64,000 nucleotides of DNA from Bacillota bacterium (GCA_030019365.1 JASEFA010000008.1:1-64000), one strand, 5' to 3'; positions 54,311 through 63,761 are shown, counted from the stretch's first letter. The notes: generated by a model from the letters alone, not told the origin. A program made the numbers and translations.

Positions 54311-55885
54311 CTACCGGGCCGCGGGCGGGTCTGCGAGCGCTTGCCCGAGCTCCCCGGGGGCCGCCTCCGGGCGCAGGAAGGCCGGGCAGCGGAACTGGAG
54401 GGCCTGCCCCACGTGTTCCACGCCCACCTGCGCCCGCCCGTCCAGGTCGGCCAGGGTGCGGGCCACCTTCAGCAGGCGGTAGTAGCCGCGGCCAGTCAGC
54501 CCCAGCCGGGCGAAGCCCTCGGCCAGCACCTTCTCCGCCTCGGGAGTGAGCCGGCAGAAGGCGGACACCTCGCGGGGACCCATCTCCGCATTGAGACGCT
54601 TGCCCGCCGGCCGCAGGCGGTGGGCCTGGCGCTGGCGGGCCAGGAGGACCAGGGATCCAACCTCCCGGGAGGGGGGACCACCGGGTGCGTCACGCCATTC
54701 GTCCCAGGCCATGCGCCGGACCTCCACCTGGAGGTCGATGCGGTCCAGGAGGGGACCGGACATACGGTCCCAGTACTGGTGCACCTGCTGGCCGGTACAG
54801 GTGCAGGGGTACTCGGGGTCGCCCAAGCGGCCGCAGTGGCAGGGGTTCATGGCCCCCACCAGCATGAAGCGGGCTGGGAAGGTGACCCCCTCGCCCAGCC
54901 GTCCCAGGGTGACCCGACCCTCCTCCAGCGGGCCCCGCAGCGATTCCAGCAGGGGACCGGCGAAACGGTTCATCTCGTCCAGGAAGAGCACCCCCAGGTG
55001 GGCCAGGCTCACCTCCCCGGGTCTCACCGGGTGCCGGCCCCCTCCCACCAGGGCGGCCCGCCCCAGGTGGGGGTGGGGGGCACGCCAGGGGGGCTGGTAG
55101 AGCAGACCTCCCTCTCCCCCCAGCAGCCCGGCCACACTCCAGATCCGGCTCACCTCCAGAGACTCCTCCCGGGAGAGGGGAGGCAGGAGCCCGCGCAGGC
55201 AGGAGGCCAGCACCGTCTTGCCCGCCCCCGGGGGCCCCACCAGGAGCAGGTGATGCCCGCCGGCCGCCGCACACACCAGCGCCCGCTTGGGCAGCTGGTG
55301 GCCGCGCACTTCCACCAGGTCGGGGGCTTCCGCGGGCGTTACCTCAGACACCTGCCGGGGAGGCACCGGCAGTTCCCTTTCTCCCCGCGACCAGGCCACC
55401 AGGTCGGTAAGGCGGTTCAGGACGAGCACCTCAAGCCCGTCCACCACCGCCGCCTGCCCGGCCCCGTCGGCGGACACCACCAGCCCCCTGCCCAGCCGGG
55501 CGGCCGTGATGGCCATGGGCAGGATGCCGTCCACCGCCCGCACCCGCCCGTCCAGGCCCAGCTCCCCCACCAGGAACCAGGAACCCAGATCGCGCGCGCC
55601 CAGCTGGCCGGAAGCGGCCAGGATGGCGGTGGCCACGGGCAGGTCGAGCCCCGGGGACCCCTTATGCACGTCGGCCGGTGCCAGGTTGACGGTGATGCGC
55701 CGCAGGGGGAAGTCCAGCCCGGAGTTACGCACTGCCGAGCGCACCCGCGCCGTGGCTTCCTTCACCGAAGTCCCCGGCAGCCCCACGATCTGAACGCCGG
55801 GCAGTCCCGCCCCCACGTCGCACTCCACCCGCACCGGCACGGCGTCCAGGCCGGTGAGGGTGCAGCCCCAGGTCTTTCCCAGCAC
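54311..55885 (-). CDS. comM: ComM/YifB-family Mg chelatase-like AAA ATPase
   Basis: A 524-residue protein. The N-terminal Lon-like/ChlI domain (CDVGAGLPGVQIVGLPGTSV) is followed by an AAA+ core with Walker A GPPGAGKT and Walker B GVLFLDEM, and the Mg-chelatase C-terminal domain. A Cys set (CHCGRLGDPEYPCTC) is typical of the family. It helps branch migration in natural transformation, which fits with dprA and pilus genes in the same window. GTG 55885 is directly after the PHP gene stop. Confidence 0.92.
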   Translation of the reverse strand: MLGKTWGCTLTGLDAVPVRVECDVGAGLPGVQIVGLPGTSVKEATARVRSAVRNSGLDFPLRRITVNLAPADVHKGSPGLDLPVATAILAASGQLGARDLGSWFLVGELGLDGRVRAVDGILPMAITAARLGRGLVVSADGAGQAAVVDGLEVLVLNRLTDLVAWSRGERELPVPPRQVSEVTPAEAPDLVEVRGHQLPKRALVCAAAGGHHLLLVGPPGAGKTVLASCLRGLLPPLSREESLEVSRIWSVAGLLGGEGGLLYQPPWRAPHPHLGRAALVGGGRHPVRPGEVSLAHLGVLFLDEMNRFAGPLLESLRGPLEEGRVTLGRLGEGVTFPARFMLVGAMNPCHCGRLGDPEYPCTCTGQQVHQYWDRMSGPLLDRIDLQVEVRRMAWDEWRDAPGGPPSREVGSLVLLARQRQAHRLRPAGKRLNAEMGPREVSAFCRLTPEAEKVLAEGFARLGLTGRGYYRLLKVARTLADLDGRAQVGVEHVGQALQFRCPAFLRPEAAPGELGQALADPPAAR

Positions 55886-56752
55886 CTAGCATCCCCCGCC
55901 CCCGCCGGGAAGGGGCAGCCCCTCGGGCCGCCTGCCGCGGAAGAAGTACACCTCCCGGAAGCCCAGGTCGCGCAACATGCCCGCCACCGCCGGGAACTCC
56001 CAGGCCAGCTGCGCAGCGCGGTGGGCGTCCGACCCCAGGGTGATCAGGCTACCCCCCTTGCCCCGGTAAGCAGCCAGGGCAGACGCCCCCGGGTGAGGAT
56101 GTCCCACCCCGTGGCGGAAGCCCGAGGTGTTCACCTCGATGGCTACCCCGACCCGCACCGCCAGGTCGAGGACCTCCCCCATGCGGCCCTCCCCGTCCCT
56201 GTCCACGCTCCGCCACATGTCGGCTCCCAGGCGCAGGAACACGTCGATATGCCCCAGCACGTCGAAGAGGCCGCTCTCCACCGCGGCCCGCATCTCGTCA
56301 AAGTAAGCGCCCAGCACACTCCGCGGGTCAAACCCGCCGCTCTGCAGGACCGCGCGCCCACGGGGATCGGAGCAATCCACACCCCCCACCTGGTGCAGGG
56401 AGCCCATCACCCCATCGAACTCCTTGCCCCGCAGGAACTCCCGGACCTCCCCTTCCAGGGACCGCAGGTAGGTCACCTCCACCCCCAGGCCCAGGTGCAG
56501 CCCGGGGTACTTCTCCCGGGCCGCCTCCACCGCGCGCCGGGCGGCGTCGTAATCGTACATCCGGTACCTCTTGCCATCCGGATCTAGCTCCACATGATCG
56601 GTGAATACGATCCCGCCCAGCCCCAACTCCAGGGCCCGGCGGCAATAGGCGTCTACGGGATCGCTACCGTCCCAGGAGTGGGCGCTGTGCACGTGGTGGT
56701 CCACTGCCCACCCCAGGTCGGGGACGTTCGTCGCGTTCTCGCTCAATGGCAT
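55886..56752 (-). CDS. PHP-domain phosphatase, HisK-like
   Basis: A 288-residue PHP metal-dependent phosphoesterase. Metal-binding blocks are VDHHVHSAHSWDG, VFTDHVELD, GSLHQV, LGHIDVFL and LGSDAHRA. It is most like histidinol-phosphatase of the HisK type, but this place between rnhB and comM has no histidine genes, so another substrate is possible. ATG 56752 follows GAGGAGG and overlaps rnhB by 10 bases. It ends in a Gly-Gly-Gly-Gly-Cys tail. Confidence 0.85.
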   Translation of the reverse strand: MPLSENATNVPDLGWAVDHHVHSAHSWDGSDPVDAYCRRALELGLGGIVFTDHVELDPDGKRYRMYDYDAARRAVEAAREKYPGLHLGLGVEVTYLRSLEGEVREFLRGKEFDGVMGSLHQVGGVDCSDPRGRAVLQSGGFDPRSVLGAYFDEMRAAVESGLFDVLGHIDVFLRLGADMWRSVDRDGEGRMGEVLDLAVRVGVAIEVNTSGFRHGVGHPHPGASALAAYRGKGGSLITLGSDAHRAAQLAWEFPAVAGMLRDLGFREVYFFRGRRPEGLPLPGGGGGC

Positions 56753-57375
56753 AGGTCCTCCTCGTCGTCTTCTCCGGACGCGCGCGGGGAGGAGAGAAAG
56801 CTCAGGCGGTGACAGGGGGAGGGCCCCAGCCGGGCCAGGGCGGCGCAGTGGTCGCGGGTGGCGTATCCTTTGTGGCGGGCGAAGCCGTATCCGGGGTAGC
56901 GGGCGTCGAGTTCCCGCATGATGGCATCCCGGTGCACCTTGGCCAGCACCGAGGCGGCGGCCACCGAGCAACAGAGGGCATCCCCGCGGATGACCCCCCA
57001 CTGGGGCTGCTCGACCCCGGGCAGCACGCCCCCGTCCACCAGCAGGAAGGAGGGGCGCAACGCCAGCCCCACCACCGCCCGGCGCATGGCCCGGTAGGTG
57101 GCCGCCAGGATGCCTTCCCGTTCTATGTACTCCACCTCCACCACTCCCACGGCCCAGGCCAGCGCCCGCTCCCTCACCAGGGCGGCCACCCGCTCCCGAC
57201 GGTCGGGGACGAGCTTCTTGCCGTCATCCAGCCCGGGGATGACCAGCCCGGACGGGAGGACCACCGCCGCCGCCACCACGGGCCCCGCCAGCGGGCCCCG
57301 GCCGGCCTCGTCCACCCCGGCCACCGGACCCCTGCCCTCCGAGAGGGCCAGCTCGAACCTGTAATCGGGAGCCAT
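56743..57375 (-). CDS. rnhB: Ribonuclease HII
   Basis: A 210-residue enzyme that cuts RNA in RNA-DNA hybrids, including single ribonucleotides. The active site block VAGVDEAGRGPLAGPVVAAA is at about 18-37, with the later SVLAKVHRD and GYGFARHKGYAT. ATG 57375 overlaps the rbgA stop (TGATG). The tail is acidic. Confidence 0.97.
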   Translation of the reverse strand: MAPDYRFELALSEGRGPVAGVDEAGRGPLAGPVVAAAVVLPSGLVIPGLDDGKKLVPDRRERVAALVRERALAWAVGVVEVEYIEREGILAATYRAMRRAVVGLALRPSFLLVDGGVLPGVEQPQWGVIRGDALCCSVAAASVLAKVHRDAIMRELDARYPGYGFARHKGYATRDHCAALARLGPSPCHRLSFLSSPRASGEDDEEDLCH

Positions 57376-58241
57376 CAGCTTCCCCCCCGGCACACCTCTC
57401 CCGTGCCTTCCGGGCCCGGAGCCCGCTCCAGGGTGATGCGGCCCAGCCTTCCCGCCTGGAAATCGGCGAGCAGGGCCCGGGCCGCCCGCTCCGGGTCGGG
57501 AGCCCCCCCGGCGCCCAAAAACCCCCGCCGCCGCGCGATGGCGGCCAGCGCCTCCTCCGCCGCTCCCCATTCTACCCCGTAGCGCTCGCGCAGCGCCAGC
57601 CGGCCCCGCTGCGGGAGGGCCTCGAGCAGGCAGGAGATGACCCGTGGGTAGGGCACCTGGCCCCAGGGCAGCACCCCGATGGCCACCAGCGTGGTGGCGA
57701 CCTCCGGCTCGGGCCGGGGAGGGAGGAGCCCGGGCAGATCCAGGGCCTCCACGCCCCCGCCCGGCCCGTCCGCCACCCGCACCCACTGCTCTCCTCTGGT
57801 GACCCCGGGCAGGGCGCCCGTGCGCGCCACGCGCTGGCCGGTGAGGCGATTGAGCAGGGAGGACTTGCCCACGTTGGATACTCCCACCACCACCAGGCGC
57901 AGGGGGCGGTGCCAGGACCGGTGCGCCAGCTTCCCCCGGCGCCCCTCCAGCCAGGCACGTACCCCTTCCAGGCCCCGCCCCGTCCGCACGTCCACCGCCA
58001 CCGCCTCCTCGCCCCGGGTGGCCAGATGCGCCACCCACCCGCCGGTCGAGGCCGGGTCGGCCAGATCGCTCCGGGCCAGTACCAGCAGCCGGGGGCGCGC
58101 CTCCACTAGCTCTACCAGGAGCGGGTTGCGGGAGGCCGCGGGGGCGCGCGCGTCCGCCACCTCGAGGACCACATCCACCAGGCGCATCCTCTGCCTGAGC
58201 AGCCGCATGGCCCTGGCCATGTGGCCCGGGTACCAGCTCAT
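57375..58241 (-). CDS. rbgA: Ribosome biogenesis GTPase RbgA (YlqF)
   Basis: A 288-residue circularly permuted GTPase that helps finish the 50S subunit. The start WYPGHMARAMR is typical. G4 is seen as LARSDLAD, G1 as GVSNVGKSSLLNRL and G3 as LDLPGLL. ATG 58241 has an AGGTGGGG site. It is the first gene of an operon with rnhB and has its own promoter. Confidence 0.95.
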   Translation of the reverse strand: MSWYPGHMARAMRLLRQRMRLVDVVLEVADARAPAASRNPLLVELVEARPRLLVLARSDLADPASTGGWVAHLATRGEEAVAVDVRTGRGLEGVRAWLEGRRGKLAHRSWHRPLRLVVVGVSNVGKSSLLNRLTGQRVARTGALPGVTRGEQWVRVADGPGGGVEALDLPGLLPPRPEPEVATTLVAIGVLPWGQVPYPRVISCLLEALPQRGRLALRERYGVEWGAAEEALAAIARRRGFLGAGGAPDPERAARALLADFQAGRLGRITLERAPGPEGTGEVCRGGS

Positions 58242-58373
58242 CTTCCCCACCTCAATACGGGCGGCGAGAGAGGCCCTTTGCCCGGGCCGTCCCCGCGCCT
58301 GCCGCCTGTTCCCTTGCCGTCCGGGTCCCTGCTGCCTGCCCACCGCCGGCGGCCGGGGCGCCGGCCCGGCCAG

Positions 58374-58402
58374 ATCATACGATACCTGCCCGGTCCTGGC
58401 AA
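58374..58402 (-). promoter_or_regulatory. Predicted sigma-A promoter of rbgA
   Basis: A -35 TTGCCA (58397-58402), a 17-base spacer and -10 TATGAT (58374-58379) on the minus strand, about 130 bases before rbgA. The leader between is very G+C-rich and holds no gene. Confidence 0.75.
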
Positions 58403-58470
58403 TCGCGGCGCGTGGGGTAGGGTGGGGGCGGGGCCTGGGGTGGCCACCGCCCTCCGTGGTGGCAGCAGGT

Positions 58471-61155
58471 CTATCGCCGCGCCAGGCGCACGCTCTCCAG
58501 ACGAGCGGATTCCTCCGCCAGGAAGATGGCCTTCACCTCCAGGTACCTGCCGGGAGGAAGATCCGCCGGCTCCGGAGCGGCTGACGTCCAGTGAAGCCCA
58601 TCGGAGGAGGCGCGGAAGCTGAGCGTCACCCCCGTCCCCCTCACCTCCGCCAGGCGCCAGCGGGTGTTCTCTTCCCCTTCCAGGCGCCAGATCACCTCCG
58701 GACGGGGCACCACCTCCAGCACTCCACCCCCGTCCGCCACCAGGTAGATCAGGCCGTCCACCACCACTGCCGTCCCGCAGGCGGGCGCGGGCAGGGGGCG
58801 GGGCATCTCCCGCACGGCGGAGCCGCCCGGCTCCACCTCCAGGATGCGGGCGGAAAGCCCTTCCCGGCCGACCCCGCCCATCACGTAGAGGCGATCCTGC
58901 CACAGGACCGCCGCCGCCCTCTCCAGGGGCAGGGGGAGATGGGCCACCTGCCGCAGGGAACCATCCACCGGGCAGAACAGCAGGACTTCGTCCAGCAGCC
59001 CTGCCGGACTGCGGCCTCCCACCAGCCATATCCCCTCCGGTGCGCTTACCGCCACCGCCTGCCCGCGGGGGGACGGGAGCCTCACCGGCAGTTCCTCCCA
59101 CGAGAAGGCGACCGGATCGAACCGCAGGATGCGGTCGCTGGAGCCGGCGTCCGTGCACCCGCCCAGGACGTACACCGCGTCGCCCCAGGCCGCCGCTGCC
59201 GAACCTTCCATGGCCCGGGGCAGGGATGCCACCGCCCGGGCGGTCCCGCTGTCCAGATCCACCATGGCTATGGTGCTCAGCCTGCCTCCCACCAACGCGT
59301 GGCGGTTACGCCCGCCAAAGGTGAAAATGCGATTTCCCACCCGGGCGCAGGGGGCGTTCATGATCCGTCCGGGCAGCGTGAATCCCAGCACCCGTTCCTC
59401 CCGGTCGCGCAGGGTCAGCCGGCGAATCTGCTCCGTGGCCCAGATGCCGGGGGCCCCGCCCACCACGTAGATGTCGCCGCCCCTCCCCGCCACCACCCCC
59501 GCGTAGGTGAGGGGAGCACCCAGGGTGAGTACCGGCCGCGGGCTGCCCGGCTCCCGGCGCAACCGCAGCACCCTGGCCAGCTCGACCGCAGGGCTGCTCG
59601 ATCCCCCGCAGAAATACGCTTCACCACCCCGGACGACGCCCGCCGCGCCCCAGCACCCGGGGGCGAAGGAGAGGGCCGGAGTGAGCCGATCCACGCCCCG
59701 TTCGGGGGTGTATGACCACAGGGTGTTCAGGGCAGCGGGATTCCCCGGGTTCCCCGCCGCCCCGCCCAGCAGGTACACCACCCCCTCCAGGACAGCCGCA
59801 GCGGATCGAGCCGCGCCTGCGGGCAGGCGATGCCTGGTATCCTCCACCACCCCGCTCCGGGGTGAGTACCTCAGGATGCGGTCCGACCAGCCCCGGGGCG
59901 TCTGGCCCCCGAACAGGTAGATATACTCGCCCAGCGCCACCGCCGGGGCCCCCGCCAGGGCCGTGGGGAGGGTGGTGGGGAGCTGGTCGATGGCCTCCGC
60001 GCCGGGGTCGAACGCGAAGATGGCCGGGGAGGGCGCGCCTCCCAGATAGCCGCCGAACACGTAGACCTTACCCGCGTGAGCACACGCGGTGGCTCCCGTG
60101 AGGGGGGCGGGAAAACTGCAGTTCAGCCTGCGCAGCGGTTTCCCCACTCCCTCGTACGCCCAGACCTCCTGCCCGGCCTCCCCGGGGCCGCCCCCCAGGA
60201 GATAGGCCCTATCGCCCACGGTAGCCACCGTCGCCTCCGGAGCCTCGTAGGGCAGGCGGGTTGGCAGGAGCTGCCACTCTTCGTCGGGGCCAGGCTGGTA
60301 CAGGATGCCGTCGGCATTGCCCCGGCCTCCCAGCAGGTAGGCTCCCCCCGCCACCAGGGCGGCGCCCGCTCCCGACACCGGCACGGGCAGGGAGCAGCCC
60401 GGCCCCAGGGTGGGACCGTGCTCGGGGACGAGGGCACCTTCCCGCTCCCGGACACCCGCGCAGGAGAAGACCGCATCGGGCGCCGCCACCCCGACCCCCA
60501 GCTGAACGGTCTCCCCTCCTCCGGTCCCGGAGGACTCTTCCCCGCCCGCCGGAGGTCGCTGTCCCTCCCCGGGCACCTCCCCTTCCCCGGGTGACTGTCC
60601 CTCCCCGGGCGGCTGCCCATCGTCTGACGATTCCTCTCCCTCACGGCCCTGCCCGGGAGGGGTCTCCCTGGGGAATCCCGTTCCCAGGGGCGCGCCCCCC
60701 GGTTCCTCGGGCAGGAACACGATGGTGTCCGCCGCCCATGGCGGCGCCGCCGTGGTGGCAAACACCCGGCCCAGGCGGTTGATGCCGTAGTACAGCGGGA
60801 GCGGTTCACCGCCCAGGCCCGCCTGGACCGCGTCGCCGGCCGGCAGGGAGCGCAGGCCGGCCGCAAAGGGTCGCCCATCGCCCCCGGTCGCCCCTAGGTC
60901 GAGGAGAGAGGCCAGGGGCCCACCCTGCGGAAGGGACCCGCCGCGGGGGGCCTGGTCGGCCACGGGATATCTCCCCCAGAGAGCATAGAAAAGGTCGCAC
61001 GCCGACTGCAGCCCCCTCATGCTGCCGCGCCAGGCCTGTACGCGGGCCCGCGGGAACATACCCGGCATGGCCCCGGCCACCACCGCGGCCAGCAGCGCCA
61101 CGATGGTCACCGCCGCCAGCACCTCCACCAGAGAGCTGCCCCGGTTATTCTTCAT
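58471..61155 (-). CDS. Giant Kelch-repeat pseudopilin
   Basis: An 894-residue protein that joins a pilin to a beta-propeller. Residues 1-30 are a prepilin start (KNNRG, cut after Gly6, then SSLVEVLAAVTIVALLAAVV with Glu at mature position 5). Residues 30 to about 155 resemble the major pilin two genes upstream (compare LPAGDAV..YYGINRLGRVF with its MPTGDAV..YWGLVRSGLVF). A Gly/Glu/Pro linker follows (about 160-215). From about 265 to 800 there are twelve Kelch-type units, each with a hydrophobic strand and Gly-Gly (for example AYLLGG, VYVFGG, IYVVGG), enough for one or two propellers. The last 95 residues form a beta-rich domain. ATG 61155 overlaps the ATPase gene. It is probably a tip or minor pilin that binds something outside the cell. 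Confidence 0.85.
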   Translation of the reverse strand: MKNNRGSSLVEVLAAVTIVALLAAVVAGAMPGMFPRARVQAWRGSMRGLQSACDLFYALWGRYPVADQAPRGGSLPQGGPLASLLDLGATGGDGRPFAAGLRSLPAGDAVQAGLGGEPLPLYYGINRLGRVFATTAAPPWAADTIVFLPEEPGGAPLGTGFPRETPPGQGREGEESSDDGQPPGEGQSPGEGEVPGEGQRPPAGGEESSGTGGGETVQLGVGVAAPDAVFSCAGVREREGALVPEHGPTLGPGCSLPVPVSGAGAALVAGGAYLLGGRGNADGILYQPGPDEEWQLLPTRLPYEAPEATVATVGDRAYLLGGGPGEAGQEVWAYEGVGKPLRRLNCSFPAPLTGATACAHAGKVYVFGGYLGGAPSPAIFAFDPGAEAIDQLPTTLPTALAGAPAVALGEYIYLFGGQTPRGWSDRILRYSPRSGVVEDTRHRLPAGAARSAAAVLEGVVYLLGGAAGNPGNPAALNTLWSYTPERGVDRLTPALSFAPGCWGAAGVVRGGEAYFCGGSSSPAVELARVLRLRREPGSPRPVLTLGAPLTYAGVVAGRGGDIYVVGGAPGIWATEQIRRLTLRDREERVLGFTLPGRIMNAPCARVGNRIFTFGGRNRHALVGGRLSTIAMVDLDSGTARAVASLPRAMEGSAAAAWGDAVYVLGGCTDAGSSDRILRFDPVAFSWEELPVRLPSPRGQAVAVSAPEGIWLVGGRSPAGLLDEVLLFCPVDGSLRQVAHLPLPLERAAAVLWQDRLYVMGGVGREGLSARILEVEPGGSAVREMPRPLPAPACGTAVVVDGLIYLVADGGGVLEVVPRPEVIWRLEGEENTRWRLAEVRGTGVTLSFRASSDGLHWTSAAPEPADLPPGRYLEVKAIFLAEESARLESVRLARR

Positions 61156-62149
61156 CACGACGCAGGCCCCCCTTGCGCTCGTCCACCGGGAACTGCCGCA
61201 TCCCGGGCAAACCCCGTACCAGCCGGGCCAGGGCACGGCGGCCCTGCCAGCCCCGGCTTCCGCACTCCGGACAACCCGCCCCCTGGCAGTCCCCGCACGG
61301 TCTCCTCACCAGCCTCTGCTCCAGGATGCCACAGAGGGCTACGGTCAGATGGCGCCGGTCCGCCCCCATTTCCACCAGGCGCTCGACGGCGCCCGCGGCA
61401 CCCCCGGCGTGTAACGTGCAGAGCACCAGGTGCCCTCCCAGGGCGCACCTCACGGCGGCCCGGGTGCTCTCCTCGTCCCGCACCTCGCCTACAGCCAGCA
61501 CCCGGGGGTCGTGCCGCAGCGCCGCCCTCATGGCCGCCAGGAACCCGAACCCCGCCCGCGGCTGCACCTGCACCTGGGTGACCCCGGGAATGGGCTGCTC
61601 CACCGGGTCCTCGACGGAAATGGTCGACTTGCCGCTTTCGGCCACCTCCTTCAGACAGGCGTATAGGGTGGTGGTCTTGCCGGAACTGGCCGGCCCGGTG
61701 ATGGCCAGCAGGCCGCTACCCTCGAGCAAAGAGCGCACCTCTGCCACCACTTCGGGTTCCAGTCCCAGGTCCTCCAGCCCGGAGGCAGGCAGCCCGCCCT
61801 GAAGGCGGAGCGTGACCCTTTCCCCCTGCACGCAGGGCAGCAGGGCCACCCGCCAGGTATGCCCGTTGACCGGCAGGACACCGTCCTGGGGGCGCAGGCC
61901 GTCCAGCAGGTCCAGCCCGGCCAGCAGCTTGAGCACGCCCACCAGCCGCGGCCAGTCCCCCCCGCCCAGCGGGCAAACCTCCCTCAGTTCGCCGTCCACC
62001 CGATACCGTACCCGCACCACCCCCTCGCCCGGCTCCAGGTGGACGTCCGACGCCCCCTGCCCGGCGGCATCCTCCAGCAGGCGGTACAGGGTGTGCTCCA
62101 TTCCCTTTTCGCTTTCGACCTTCGCGTCCCGCGACCGGTGAAGCCACAT
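61145..62149 (-). CDS. Short PilB/GspE-type assembly ATPase
   Basis: A 334-residue secretion ATPase. It has ASDVHLEPGEG, Walker A GPASSGKTTT (152-160), SVEDPVEQ, the Walker B region AVGEVRDEES and the His box CTLHAGGAAGAVERL. The four-Cys zinc element CGDCQGAGCPEC near residue 285 marks it as the extension (PilB/GspE/ComGA) class, not PilT. It lacks the usual N-terminal 100-150 residues that dock to the inner platform. ATG 62149 has AGGGGG upstream. It lies between the platform gene and the Kelch pilin. Confidence 0.9.
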   Translation of the reverse strand: MWLHRSRDAKVESEKGMEHTLYRLLEDAAGQGASDVHLEPGEGVVRVRYRVDGELREVCPLGGGDWPRLVGVLKLLAGLDLLDGLRPQDGVLPVNGHTWRVALLPCVQGERVTLRLQGGLPASGLEDLGLEPEVVAEVRSLLEGSGLLAITGPASSGKTTTLYACLKEVAESGKSTISVEDPVEQPIPGVTQVQVQPRAGFGFLAAMRAALRHDPRVLAVGEVRDEESTRAAVRCALGGHLVLCTLHAGGAAGAVERLVEMGADRRHLTVALCGILEQRLVRRPCGDCQGAGCPECGSRGWQGRRALARLVRGLPGMRQFPVDERKGGLRRDEE

Positions 62150-62174
62150 GACGGTACCCCCTTTCGCAGCCCGG

Positions 62175-63170
62175 TCAGGGCAGGTGAGCCAGGGCGAGGT
62201 ACAGCGGCTGCACCACGGCCAGTGCCACCAGGGCCACCACGCTGGCGGCCAGCAGGGTGAGGACCGGCTCCAGCAGGGACAGGGCGAGCCTCTCTAACTG
62301 GCGTTCCCGGGAGCGACAGTAAGCAGCCAGGTCGTGGCAAACCGTGGCTGCCTCCCCGGCGGCTTCCGCCCCCGCCAGCTGGGCGGCCAGGGCGGGGGGC
62401 AGCCCACCCGAACGGGCGATGGCTTCCAGAGCCGGGGCCCCCGCCCGCACATCCCGCGCCGCCCGCTCCAGCCTCCGCCGCAGGTAGCCGTTTCCGCAAC
62501 CTGCTGCCAGGCACCCCACTGTTTCCCTGGTCAGCCCTCCTGCCCTGCTCAGCCGGCTCAGCGAATCCAGCAGCCGGGCCCGCTCCCGCCACATCAGGAC
62601 GCGCCCCATCCCGGGGAGAGCCAGAGCCGCCCGGTCGCCCACCGGGCCGAGCTTCCCCGCCACGGACAGGGTCATACAGGCCGCGGCAAGGGCCGCCACC
62701 CCCAGCCCGGCCTGCCACCGGGGGGCGGCCCACAGGAGCAAGCGGGTGGCGAGAGGCAGCCCGGTCAGCACACCCACCAGTTGCAGCGGGGGCAACAGCG
62801 CCGGCAGGAGGAACAGGCCCACCAGCGTGGCCGCCGCTCCGCCCAGCCCGACCACCAGCAGCGGGTACACCAGGCCCGCGCGCTGCTCACCCGTGCGGGT
62901 GGCGCGGCCCAGGCCTTCCTCCGCCATCTCCCCGAGCATGACAGCCCCCCGCCCGGCCCGGACTGCCTGCTCCAACCGGGCCGCTTCCCACGGCGAGGAC
63001 ACGCCGCACGCCCGCAGTGCCTCGGCCAGGGTGTGGCCCTGCCCCAGCCGCTTCCGCAACCTCCCCGCCATCTTTCCCGGCAACCGCTCCAGCACCGGGC
63101 CTGCGGGCAGGCCGGCCCGCGCCGCCACCTCGACTTGCCGGCACCAGGCCCACACCTCCGCCTGCCTCAT
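62175..63170 (-). CDS. PilC/GspF-type platform membrane protein
   Basis: A 331-residue polytopic protein with two GspF-like halves, each ending in membrane helices (about 115-170 and 295-330). The second half has LSRLSRAGGLTRETVGCLA and the charged loop before the last helix, as in PilC/GspF/ComGB. It is the inner-membrane base for pilin assembly. ATG 63170 overlaps the pilin stop (ATGA). Confidence 0.85.
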   Translation of the reverse strand: MRQAEVWAWCRQVEVAARAGLPAGPVLERLPGKMAGRLRKRLGQGHTLAEALRACGVSSPWEAARLEQAVRAGRGAVMLGEMAEEGLGRATRTGEQRAGLVYPLLVVGLGGAAATLVGLFLLPALLPPLQLVGVLTGLPLATRLLLWAAPRWQAGLGVAALAAACMTLSVAGKLGPVGDRAALALPGMGRVLMWRERARLLDSLSRLSRAGGLTRETVGCLAAGCGNGYLRRRLERAARDVRAGAPALEAIARSGGLPPALAAQLAGAEAAGEAATVCHDLAAYCRSRERQLERLALSLLEPVLTLLAASVVALVALAVVQPLYLALAHLP

Positions 63171-63709
63171 CGGGACATGATCTCCGCCAGGGATCGCCCC
63201 TCCAGGGCGTCCAGGGTGTGGATGCGGATCGCCCCGTCGGCCCAGGCCCCCTGGTCCGGAGGGACCTGGGTGCAGAAGACCAGGCCGCTCCTCACCAGCC
63301 CCCAGTAGACCCGCCCGCCCAGCGCGGGATCCAGGCCCAGCGCCACGGCGTCGCCGGTGGGCATGAACTGGACGTAATTTCCCAGGAAATGGCGGTCGGG
63401 TTCGCCCGGACAGGCAGCTTCGGGGCGGACTTCCACCGCCGTATGAGGGTCGGGCTGCGATGCCGGCACGTCGCCCGAATAGGTGGGGTAGACGTTGCTG
63501 TCGGAATAGAAGCGATCCACCGCACCCTGCAGGGCGGAGAGGTTGGCGGACAGGGCACTGCGTTTGGCCCGCGCCACGGCGTCGGGCACCGTCTGCACCA
63601 CCACCGTGGCGAGCAGACCCAGGATCACCACCACCGCCATCAGTTCCACCAGCGTGAACCCCGGGGAGGAACCCCGCCAGAAACGACGACATCTCTCCCT
63701 AACGGTCAT
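63167..63709 (-). CDS. Type IV prepilin / GspG-like major pseudopilin
   Basis: A 180-residue prepilin. The leader MTVRERCRRFWRGSSPG is cut before Phe-Thr-Leu-Val-Glu (SPG/FTLVEL), followed by a hydrophobic helix (MAVVVILGLLATVVV) and a globular part with SALQGAVDRFYSDSNVYPTY, like GspG. It heads the four-gene cluster and shares its middle region with the Kelch pseudopilin. ATG 63709 has GGGGGG 7 bases upstream; a start at 63748 would only lengthen the leader. Confidence 0.9.
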   Translation of the reverse strand: MTVRERCRRFWRGSSPGFTLVELMAVVVILGLLATVVVQTVPDAVARAKRSALSANLSALQGAVDRFYSDSNVYPTYSGDVPASQPDPHTAVEVRPEAACPGEPDRHFLGNYVQFMPTGDAVALGLDPALGGRVYWGLVRSGLVFCTQVPPDQGAWADGAIRIHTLDALEGRSLAEIMSR

Positions 63710-63761
63710 GATCGCACCCCCCTGACCGTCTTGCGTCCCAACCTTCAAATGCGAACCCGGA

